DNA of 64,000 nt from Bretschneidera sinensis (taxonomy: Eukaryota > Streptophyta > Magnoliopsida > Brassicales > Akaniaceae): the NCBI GenBank assembly GCA_023935145.1, contig CM043699.1, positions 145,375,536 through 145,439,535 on the forward strand, given 5' to 3'. The notes beneath the pieces are model-generated. The model was not told the origin of the DNA. It was given only the letters and a program-made list of their open reading frames with translations, and did no database searches. Of the stretch, positions 34,695-45,451 are shown one piece after another; the first letter of the stretch is position 1, and each line of letters starts with the position of its first letter. The position numbers were made by a program, and so were the translations under genes.

Positions 34695-37600
34695 TTACTG
34701 CCGCAGACTTGATATCCGATTCTTTATCAAGCTTGCTACATGGCGAGCAACCCATATTGAGCCAGCCTCTGTGCAACAGAAAGCATGAGTATGACCCTCC
34801 CTTTCAATTGATAAGGCAATATCTGGTGCCTGCCTGGAAATCTGAACCAAAAAAGATTTTAAAAATAAACCCAGATAGTCAAATCAAAAAATGAGAGCAA
34901 ATTGGGAAGCAAGGAGAAACCCAGGAACACCACAATCACATCATCATTGTCACTGCAAAAATTGCCGCGATATTTTACATTGCCATCAGGTTTATTCCCT
35001 TGTTTCCCATGTGTTTTGGATCAGCCATAGAAAAAGATCTGCTATACCATCTATCATGAAACATTGTAACGTGGCGCAAACAACTATCATTACTCTCACA
35101 TAATAAGTGACCATCATTAAAAGCTAATAGCCCTAAAACTTATCAGCATAATCATCATTACCAACATCATAAGTGGAGTACACAAGTAAGAGTAGAATTT
35201 GAGAATTTAATTCAATTGCTGGGGAAATTTTAATTACGAGGATAATTATGTAATTGACAATATTAGGGGTATTTAGAGTTTATTTAGGTTTAGTTAATTA
35301 TATTAGATAGTTTCTTTATTGGAGTAGGACTAGGATTCCTAAATATCGATACATCCATATTAACTTTCAAGTAGCTGATGAATGAAAAGCAAATCAAATT
35401 ATTGAATTCTAACACTCTGTGATTTAGTTGTTAGTGTGTCCATGTTATTTGAACTGTTGTCCCATGTGATTTGAGATTGATCCATAAGATTTGGATAAGT
35501 TTTTTTTTTAATTTCTTTTTATTATTTCTTTGTTACTGTTCTGCATAAAATGGTATTAGAGTCCAATTCTTGTTCCTTAAGGGTTTTAAAAAAAAAATCA
35601 GATCGTGAACAGTAGCAGAGCCGTCTTTCATTGACTGGAGTTATAGTTGACCAAGCAGATTTATGAGATAAAAATCCAGATTTTTCTTCATTATTTTAAT
35701 GCAATTGTCTGTATTTCTTATTTCCTGATTTTTTAAAAAAAACTGCAAAAAAACAAAGGAAAAGAAAAGGAGTTTTAAGTTTAGTTTGTACTATGACTAC
35801 TCATACTTTGGAAAAGATTAAGCTTTTACAAGATAAACTTTTGAATGACTACAAGTATATGGGTGAGTTGAGATCTCAATGGACAAGTTATGGTTCGCAC
35901 TCTTTTTGTCAAAGTTGGAAGGAGGAATATAAAGCAATTGGTGGTTGGGTTCGTACAGGAGTGAAACCTTGAACATCAATATCGGTAACATGTTTATGAG
36001 TATGAGTATGGTTATCAAGATAACAATACTTTGAATGATCATGCTGATTATGTTTATGATTATAAATTAGTTGTGCACATTGAGTATGTCGATCAAGTTC
36101 AAGACCAAGATGCTGATAAAGATGATGGACAGATCAAGCTTGATGTTGTTAAGCATATTGAGCTAGTTCTATGTGAGGTTATTTTAGTCGAACCAATCTA
36201 GCAAGACGATGAGTTTGTTGAGCATATTGAGGATGTTGAAAAGGTTCAAGACAAACAAGAAGACAAGCTTGATTGTATGATTGAGGTTTGAATTGATACA
36301 CATATCCTTGATATTGATTTTATCCTACCTACATGGTTTCAAGCACCTCGACAACAGACGTTTCCAGCGAATTTTTTTCATCCTCTAGCGACTTCGTCTT
36401 CAAAGAATTCCATGACCATGCTTTATTTCTCCAAGCATAAGAGCTCTTGCTTCTTCAACATTTTTCAACTGGAGGTCGAGTTATTTCGAAGTGGTGGAAA
36501 ATGATGGAGTATACGAGGAAGAGTAGAATTAGATAATTTAATCTAAGTACTAGAAGATATTTTAATTATGGAGATAATTATGTAATTGACAATATTAGGG
36601 GCATTTAGAGTTAATTTGAGTTTAGTTAATTAGTTTTTATTTAAGTTTCCTTATCAATCTATGACTAGGAATTATTATATTAGCTAGTCTCTTTATTGGA
36701 GTAGGATTAGGATTCCTAAAGATCGAGAAATCTGTTAATAATTTTTAAGTAGCTGATGAATGAATAAACAAATTAAATTATCGAATTCCAACACTGCAAT
36801 TGAGTTATTAGTATGTCAATGTGATTTGGATTGTTGTCCCATGTGAGTTTTTTATCTTTTTAATTTCTTGTTATTATTTCTTTGCTACTGTCCTACATCA
36901 ATAAGGCTCAATGAAACCTCTCAGCACGATAGTATATGCACCCTTATGTTTCAAAAATCACTTACACTCCGTTTGGAACAAATGAATTCTTATAGAATTC
37001 ATTTCGAATTCTATAGTTGTCATGTTTGAAACAAAAAAAAAAAAAAAACTTTGAAATTCATTTCAAAATGAATCCACTCTCTTGTTGCAAATTCTATCAA
37101 AATTGATAGAATTTATAAATAAATTTTACAAAATGATGAGTAAAAAGCTATGTTGACCAAAATACGCTCTCTTTTCCCCTCTCTCTCGTTCTTCTTTTGA
37201 TTTTTTTATTTATTTATTTCAAACATTTTAACATCAGAATTTAAATGAATTCTACAATTTAAAATAAGAAAGCCAAACATAAAAATTCATCTCAATTCAT
37301 TTGACTATATTTTCATTTGGTTCAAAACAAACTCTTAATAATCAAACAGTTAGGTGAAAATACTTAGAATACCCCTCAAACTGACTTATACTCCCCCATT
37401 GTTCAATTAAAGCAAAAATCTCCCTCTAAAAACCAAGTGATACCCTTGAGTGTATACATTCCAAGCTAGGGTGTTCAGGTATATTTTGAACATCAGAAAT
37501 TATCCAAGTCTTTATCTAAAATGATGAAGGAATATGCAAGTAGTTCATTCAAAAAGAGCAGAGGAGCAAGATGACAGAAAAGGATGTAGAGAGATAATAA

Positions 37601-40600
37601 TATTCCAAGGGCAATTATAAGGACAAATACTCGGACCACATAAACATCTGTGTTCCACACATGCAAACTCCAAAAGGTTCTCTGTGCATGCTCACATGCA
37701 TGCAAAGCAACCCATTGATTTCCAAAACAAAGTGTAATGATACCCTAAAAAAAGAAAAGGAAAAGAAAAAAAAAGGAAGAAAGAAAGAAAGATGAATATA
37801 TCACTTACTTCTTCAAACATTTGCAATGGACCCCAGTGATCATCAATGCCATACAAAAAAGCGATTTTACTTTGATTTTCTCTCATAAAGGCCCAATCTG
37901 GTGTTTCTGAAAGCTAACAGAAAAGCATCATAGTCAGCATAAGGTTGTATATGTACTTAGTACTGTCTATCTTGAATCTTTATTTTGAGTAGAAGATCGT
38001 GTATCCACGACTATACCTGAAGTGAACAACATAATAATGAAGGAAATGTCAATCAGAAATTCACAATCGTGGAAACACAAATACACAGAAAATGATACTA
38101 AAAAATTATCTACAACAAGGAAATTCTATTAAAACCACATGGTCATTGTCATTCTCACAAGATATAATGAGATCCAAGCCAGAGGTATCTGTATCAATTA
38201 GTTCAAACTTTTGGGTTTCAATGCCTACGCATGAGGTATATAATATAATGAACCAATGGAGTGATTGCCAGTTGATGCATACATTTAAAGCCAAGTTGGA
38301 GAAGCTCTTAGCTACTAAAATGGTGCATACACTACAAGCTTTATAAGTAGAAGGACTAGAATTTCAGGAAAATTTAGGTAAAGGTGGAAAACTTAGCTTG
38401 AATGAATCTCCTGAGGAGAATGTGCTACAATTTATGTCATATACTCATATGAAGCCATGTTATGGTCACATAATGTGGCTTTCCAAAATGTAAAAAGAAA
38501 CATTATGATATATCTTGTGAGAAATTAGGAGCTTTAAAACTTTAATACACCCTACATTTTGATATTGTATTACATCAGTCCAGTAAGCAAACAAGATTTT
38601 TACCTTTCTGAACTCTGTCATTGCCATAAAGAGCACATTCCGCATAGTATGGTACTGAAAGTAAACGAAAAAATCAAAGAAAAATACATTTGAAAAAATT
38701 CATAACATGTACACACTAGATTCCTACTGTTTTAGTATTCGTTATAAAGAAATTGAATTGATCAAGAAATGTACTGAAGGTCCTCTGGAACAATCTGAAA
38801 GGGAGAAACATATGACTTGACTCTACCGTAAATATATTTGCAAACCAAGAAGCTGACATTTCTATCTAGCACAAAATATAAGTTTTCACCTGCCGCAAGT
38901 GAGTGCTAGCAGCCTCAACTGCAGTAGCAGACCATGACTTCCCAAGAGATTTTGATACAATTAACCTTGAAGCCCACATAGGTAACAATCCCAAAGATGC
39001 TACAAGGAGACTAATTGTAGCAGACAGAATCGAGGACCTGAAAGTCACCAATTTTTATTATTAGTCTTTATGCCTTAATGATAGAATGTCATTTCAAGAT
39101 TAAGTCTTCGTTTCTATCAGAACTCATTTTTTTATTGAAGTGATAAAAACACACATTGAAACCGGGACATTACTCCCACACAGGGAGAGGTGCAATCGCT
39201 GACCTCTGAGCTAAGCTAGTGACTACTGATCATAACACATTTAGACCCAAGAGAGAATGGCGGAACTCAAAATCGTACCTGAAACTATAAGTTCTCATTT
39301 AGACACTTTAAAACCTCATTAGATGAGCCAATAACAGGGACAGAGCCACATTGTAGCATGGGGAGCATGCCCCCCACCCCAAAGCTAGCAAAAGATCCTT
39401 AAGCCCCCATACATATATACTTGGCCTCTTTTAGAGATATATTTACAAGGCTTGTCTCCTCTCTTTTGAAATATTCACAAGGTTGGCCCTCTTTTTGCTT
39501 GATATGGCTATTAGTGCTCTCTTTTTTATGTTTGGTTTTCCTAAGTATCACTATGATGAACAATATGGATCTTACTAATTCATCCAAGTTATAGTGGATG
39601 AGCTATACTTCAACAAACAAACTGCTCATCTATTGTAGTCAATTGGGAAACTAAAGCATCAATAAATTCAAGCTTGGAATCGAACCAAAACTGATCCATG
39701 GATGTCATTGCATGTGGATTGCATATGCCTGCAGTAGAATTGTCCAATAGTTTAGGGAGATGTTGGGTTTACAACCCCAAAAGTTGTTTTCATTTTGCTT
39801 CAGATTATCTAATTTAATGAATAATATATGTGAAATAACTTAGCTTACTAAAAAGTATAAGGGATATTCTTTTAGATTATGAAATTAAATCAGATGGCTA
39901 GAAAGTTAAGAGTAGTTATTTTCTTAAATAATTTTTGTTGCTCTATAGGTTGCTAATATATTTTACTACTAATAATAGTCAATTCTAACCTCATATTCTG
40001 AGTTGTAACCTACTTTTTATGTAATGAAAACAATTATTGAAGTTCAGAATCTTTAGATTATTATATAATATTTTTCCAGAAACTATGATAAAAATTATGT
40101 CAAGAAACTAAAATACTACCTCTCCCCTCCAAAGTTAAAATTCTTGGCTCTTCCCCTAGTGCCAACCCAATTGTCCAATATGTGAATGCAAGGAAAAATT
40201 TACTTAAGAGAAAAAGAATATTTCTACGACACCATGAAAGTAACCACAGAGATTGTTGTTGAAGCCAAATAATTTATTAAGGACTACAATCAATAGACCC
40301 AATTGTTATATGAGAGATGCACTTGAAATGGATTAGAAAATGAAACCTCCAAAACATATAGCACATAAAAGGAGGACAAAATGATGATACTCATAATAGA
40401 GAAAGAACTTTACGCTGCAGTCTTCACAATAGCAGACTGCTTCAGGGATTGCTGGTTTAATGCTAAAAATGGATATAAGCCAATGCAATATATCACCTAT
40501 AGAGCCATAAAAGATTATCAGGGAACAGGTTCTCCAAATAAACAGTTGAGAGGTTACACTATGCATACACTGAAACTATCAGATTTGTACAAAAACAGTA

Positions 40601-43600
40601 ATCACCTTCTCCGTTGACCTCCTCAACATTTCAAGAGATATATATGAACCAATAGAGTGCCCAACCTACAGAGAGAATTACAAGTGAGCTACCAAAAATT
40701 CATCTTAGAAACTACAATTTAACGGCCACAATTTCATTTGTTGGGAAGATATCCAGTCACCCAGAAGACTTGTATGTCTACTCTAATCACAAACCACTTT
40801 TGGGAAACTGTAAATGAGATTGCAATTATTGACTTCCAATTAATGAATGAGAAAGACAAAGGAAATAGCACTTGCTAATCATATAATAAAATTGGAAATC
40901 ACCAATCCATTTCCCATCATCTGAATTCTGATCATTCAATAGAAGTGGGCAATGCTACTGACATTAAGCAGCACATATCTTCCAGCAATTATTCCTCACA
41001 GGGAAAACACATAGTGAGCACAAAATAATGTGGACATCACATAAAGTGAAAATATTTTTATCATTAAACATAGCTTTTATAAGAATTTGCAGATTGTAAC
41101 AAAAAATAGAAAAATAGAAACTCCACCAGTGGAAAATGAAGAAATCTCAAGAAAAAGAAATATATTACCAAAACCAGTTCACATCCAAAATACTTTATTT
41201 TCAACTTTCACATTAGCAAATATCAGCTCCTAGAAATATATACCTCCCAAGAACCTACATTTTGTGAAAGGAGGACCAGCAAGGTTACACAAAAAGGTTA
41301 AAAACACACTAAACGTGCTCTCTCCGCACACCCCCCCCCCCCCCCCAAAAAAAAAAAAAAAAAAAAAACCAGAACAGAACAGAACAAACATACCCACTCA
41401 TGCACGCATAACACATATGACAAAAGGAACTAATTCTAACGAGTATCAAATGTTCGTTTCTCTAAAATGCCTTCAGCTATAAGCATTTAATTTTAATTTA
41501 TATGTAGGACAAATCATGTTTGACTCTGATATGCCTAATTTTATTATGAGGAAGCATTGCATCTTTATGCTTTCCTTTTCATGAATTGGCACTTCCAAGA
41601 TGTAGGAATCAAATGAAAATGCAAAACAAACTACGAAAAGGAAATGGCCCCACCAGTACTATAGGAACTTCTGTATTCTGCAGGTCCTGTGTGACAAAGT
41701 TGATCTGCAGAACATCAGACCAAATGAAAATTTTAGTTTAGAGTGATATACCAGCAAGGTAAATTAGTTTCAATCATTAAAGACTGGAGAGGAGCACCAT
41801 CAGGGGAAATGATGGGGAAGTAGGAAGGTTTATAGAAAAATGATGGGGAAGTGAAAAGGGTTATAAATTTCTTTACATGTAATAACTTATCAAAAAAAAA
41901 GATGATAGAGAAAAAGGGGTTAAATCTGGATGTCAAATTGAAATCCTATAGGAAACATAGTTTATTATATCCTATGCCTACATGACCATTACATTTCTAG
42001 GGAAAATTTTCAGTAACATAAATTTTTCAGTCCTCAACTCTGTCCTTTTCGGGCTGCCTCATCCACACTTGCAAAAATCAATTTATAAGGTTCCATAGAG
42101 CTGCAGAGAAGCAATGACCCTAACTTTGTTCTGATTCTACATCCTCACAAAATATTGGAGTCACCAACCAGAGAATAAGTTTTCTGCCCCTAACAGTTTA
42201 CTCATCTTTGGATCATCAGGCCAATAACTTGTTCAGAGCCAATAAAGCAAGCAGACAATTACCTTATGATCAATTTGATCTTGTAATGAAAACAACCTTC
42301 CATGCTCCCAATTCTAACAAAAAGAGTAACAGAGAAATATAAAAACAAGTTGTATTTCATTGAATGCCTCTTACAGAAACAAACAAAGCCATACAAAGCA
42401 CCTCATAATATGAAGCATCAACATAGATGAAGCATTAACATTTAACAATGACTTGAAACGCATAAGTATTAGCAAATCCATATAAAGCACCTCATAATCA
42501 AGCTCTATAAAGCACCTCATAATATGAATCATTAACATTTAACAATGATTTGAAACGCCTAAGCAACATGTTGTATTTAGTGAACAAAGAAAAATTTTTG
42601 GGGGGTGGGGATGGGGGTGGGGGGTGGCAGAAGAACTTTACTTTCAAATGAATAGATGGGCACCCATTTTCACACATCTTTTACCACATATCTGTGGTCA
42701 AATAAGTAAACCTGCATGCTCAACTAATTCTTGTGATCCTTTCAATCTTCATTGAAAAACTTACGAGTTCAACAACATTCAGTGGTTGGGTCGCCATTTA
42801 TGGGGAAGCCTTTGGTAGCATAAACTATGAATTCATAACAACTAACAGAAAGGAATTGATAGTGCTCTGGTTAAGAAGCCAATGCAATATGTAAAGTAGG
42901 TTATTGGATGACACAGTAATAATCTTATATTTGAGATAGAGATCAATGTTCTCTAAAAACGATGTTCTTTTCAAAATTTTATTACTGAATTTTGTTGTGC
43001 CTCCAATGCAATTCATGGGACAAATGATTTGTTCATAGCCCAGTTACGATTGCATTTTCTCCTTAATTACGGAACTAAATGTAAGTTTACTCTCTTAGCA
43101 GTCTATACTTATTCGTAAACCAGTGCAGTGAGAAACTTGAACTTCGAACTATGATCACTGCCACGAAGCTTTTTTTAAATTTGTGCTCACTTTGTATCTG
43201 GGTTTAAAAAGAAAAAAGTTTTAAGCAGGAATTTTTTCCTCTCTTTTCAATAGCAAGTTAAGGAGTAGCAACAGTGTAAAGGGTAATCAATGTAAATTTT
43301 TTAACCTCATATTGGCAAAATGTAAGTACCTTTTTCGTGTGAGATATGTGACCAATAGCTGTTGATAAGGACATAAAAATCTAATTAGAAAGGAGATCAG
43401 CAGCTCCCAAATTAAATTACTTGTAGAAAAAGTTAAAAATAGCATGATAAAGAAACACCCATGTCTTACCTGTTATAGATGCATTTCCTCCAAGCAGCTC
43501 ATACAGTGATTCCACAAAGTCCTTGTAAAATGTAACAATACCTGAGATGATTACCATCCTAAGTTCGAATTCTGACAGTTGAACTGATAACACACATACA

Positions 43601-44270
43601 CACAAACCTGGATTTCCAACGATGAACAAAACATGCAATGTAGGATAATCAGCATGAATCTCCAGTAACTCAGTAGTGTAACTGACCCAAAAAGGAAAAT
43701 CAAAAACAAGATTAATTTAAAATCATTATAAGTTCATAGGAAAACTGTATAAATAATTTGATAAAAAAAAACAAGATTAACTTAAAAACAATATAATTGA
43801 CATATATATACCTGGAAACATTGCGTAATCGAAAATTCACAGGATTTTGAACTTTGGCCTGCAGATCATCAAGATCCATATCTATAATCGTATAATTTGA
43901 TCTATATCTTTTCCTGAAACAGATTATTATCATAGAAAATGAGATGGGTCAGCTATAAAGCTGGAGATAACTCTCACGAGGTGAAAATCAAGAACTGGGT
44001 CTTCCAAAAACACTATAAACAACGCTCCTGGAATCTAAAAATTTGAGAAATTGCATGACGAGAGATGCATTTATATCATGTTCAAGCTTATAAGTATCAT
44101 CACATTGCAATAGAAATTTGTATCTTAACTCTAATGCATGCAATTGCTCCAACATACAGTATTATGTATAGGTAATAGCATAGTAAATAAGTTAAGTTGT
44201 AGTACCTGGAACGGACGGAGATACAGTGGAAAGCGGACCGAGCAGTGGGAGGAAGGACACGAAGAAGCAT
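34695..44270 (-). CDS. Lipid droplet-associated hydrolase-like protein (13 exons)
   Basis: This gene encodes a 345-residue alpha/beta hydrolase of the LDAH (UPF0554) family, known in animals as lipid-droplet proteins linked to sterol ester or triacylglycerol turnover. The plant role is less clear. Exons, all GT-AG: 44270-44206, 43913-43812, 43681-43608, 43541-43470, 43358-43330, 42313-42263, 41704-41654, 40665-40606, 40496-40414, 39037-38890, 38654-38604, 37913-37809, 34841-34695. Lengths sum to 1038 nt and phases agree at every junction. FIVGNPG (residues 75-81) is the family's N-terminal box. The nucleophile elbow GHSIG places Ser at 152, the acid is Asp286 or Asp287 in YGIDDHWGP, and the base is probably His316 in GHTHAF. 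Residues 199-222 are hydrophobic and could form the droplet-binding hairpin. The first 22 residues (MLLRVLPPTARSAF) look like a short organelle-type leader; this is uncertain. Confidence 0.92.
35551..35562 (+). other. Primer binding site of the mini-element
   Basis: tggtattagagt, two mismatches from the standard initiator-Met site, just inside the left LTR. Confidence 0.7.
35793..35972 (+). CDS. Unassigned 59-codon frame in the mini-element
   Basis: This frame starts MTTHTLEKIKLLQDKLLNDY, is rich in Lys, Leu and Trp, and ends at a TGA. A helical N-terminus is likely. Frames continue weakly after it (an acidic stretch around 36065-36290), suggesting a once longer protein now broken by stops. 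It resembles no domain I recognise; a degenerate Gag is one possibility. Whether it is expressed is unknown. Confidence 0.3.
   Translation: MTTHTLEKIKLLQDKLLNDYKYMGELRSQWTSYGSHSFCQSWKEEYKAIGGWVRTGVKP
36958..37337. mobile_element. MITE with TTTGG-type ends in hydrolase intron 12
   Basis: The left end is ctccgtttggaacaaatg and the right end, inverted, is gagtttgttttgaaccaaatg. The interior has a palindromic aattctatcaaaattgatag near 37090. The same interior motif is in the element at 60948-61735, so the two belong to one family. The length is about 380 bp, and it carries no gene. Confidence 0.6.
39126..39228 (-). repeat. tRNA-derived SINE-like fragment in hydrolase intron 9
   Basis: On the minus strand, a box A-like TAGCTCAGAGGT (39213-39202) is followed about 40 nt later by a box B-like CGGTTTCAATG (39164-39154), then a T-rich to A-rich tail near 39130. 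The cloverleaf is not kept, so it is not a tRNA gene. No target duplication was identified. Confidence 0.5.
41330..41369. repeat. Poly-C followed by poly-A run in hydrolase intron 7
   Basis: About 17 C followed by about 22 A with nothing between them. Such a junction is rare in plant DNA and error-prone in sequencing. Confidence 0.9.
42599..42627 (+). other. G-quadruplex-type motif in hydrolase intron 5
   Basis: Four G runs of 6, 4, 5 and 6, separated by one- or two-base loops, on the template strand of the hydrolase gene. It fits the usual four-run G4 pattern with very short loops. Confidence 0.6.
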
Positions 44271-45451
44271 TTCTCCTTTTTATTGTTTTTTAAGTTCATC
44301 AGTAAAAGCCTCTCAAAACAAATGTTCCATCGGTGGGGATCTGATTTGCTGCAGCCACGTATTCAAACCAAACAGTGATACAGAGAGTAGATAAATTCTT
44401 GTAAAAATATTTGTACATATTTAATTAAAGAGTGAAATTTAAAAAAATTATTAATTAAATTTCTATTATAATATAAATATAAGATTTATATTTAATGTAG
44501 ATAAAAATCCCTCTTGAAAGGGATTTAGATTCTATTTAAGTTTATTTTAACTGTTTAATTATTTTTTATAAACAAAATTATTTTACCAAAAAAAAATTAT
44601 ATTACATCATCAATGAAATTAACTAATTTAATCTTAACACAATTAACTATAAATTACTGCTAGTTTTACGAAATTTAATAGAAAATGTTTTTACAAAAAA
44701 AATTATAAATCACACATGACTTTAAATTGAAAAAAAAAATGAGAATTGTTGATCATATATATCAATAGAATATCATATCAGATTAATTATAGTTTAGAAA
44801 TTAAGTAGAAAAGAGATTTCTTGTACACGCGAAAGAAACCAATTGCTAAGGCATCGGTAGAAAATATAACTTAACTTGTAAGCATAACGATGTGCTCCAA
44901 ATTTAAGATTGAATCACATCTTAAACACGAATTTAATACGGAGTTTATGGTTTTCGTTGTTCTTAATTTGGCCCAGGCTTATAAATGTTGCATACTGGGC
45001 TAGGCTGATTCTTTTATGAATTAAACAGAATCCCAAATCTGTTTTTGCACATCCACGTAACAACCATAATTATTAATATGAAAAGTCAAATTCAAAATCT
45101 ATATTCGAATATATTTAATTTGAGAAAATAACAATTGAACCATACACCTTTGGTTTTTCTTTTTGTTTTCTTAAGGGGCAGGGAATGTTATATATTAGGA
45201 CAAGAAGAAAAAGATCCACACTAGTAAAATGGTTTTGAGTCCTTCCGTTGCATATTAGCTCAAGGTTACAGTACCATTTGCTCTCCATCCTTTTTCTTTC
45301 CCTTCACTTCCCTCCCTATTTGTATTATGCCCAAGCCAACATTTTGACTTCCCTCCCTATTTGTACTATGCCCAGTCCAACATTTTGCTCACAGTCTAGG
45401 CCAATTTTAATGACAGAGATTGAAATTACTACTGTCTAATTAAAAGCAAGA
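44271..45451. promoter_or_regulatory. Shared upstream region of the two divergent genes
   Basis: The hydrolase and GTPase genes start head to head with 1181 bp between their ATG codons. The left 100 bases would be the hydrolase leader. The right side, from about 45240, is CT-rich and carries a tandem duplication. No clear TATA box could be assigned to either gene. A shared, divergent promoter is possible but not shown. Confidence 0.45.
45306..45387 (+). repeat. 41-bp tandem duplication upstream of the GTPase ATG
   Basis: Two units (45306-45346 and 45347-45387) each contain acttccctccctatttgta and ccaacattttg. They differ at about three positions and end 65 bases before the start codon, so they lie in the promoter or leader. 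Confidence 0.88.

Larger units (their letters stand above)
35174..36900 (+). mobile_element. 1.7-kb LTR mini-element in hydrolase intron 12
   Basis: LTRs of about 375 bp (35174-35548) and 396 bp (36505-36900) begin tggagta and end catca or a variant. The 5-bp duplication ATAAG flanks the element at 35169-35173 and 36901-36905. A Met-type primer site follows the left LTR, and the purine-rich gaagtggtggaaaatga precedes the right one. The internal region of about 956 bp is far too short for Pol and has no known domain. It is antisense to the host gene. The LTRs differ by several indels and many substitutions, so it is not recent. Confidence 0.85.

Noticed and set aside
41264..41482. Pro/Lys-rich small protein near the C17-A22 run
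   Set aside because: The composition comes entirely from homopolymers inside a hydrolase intron.
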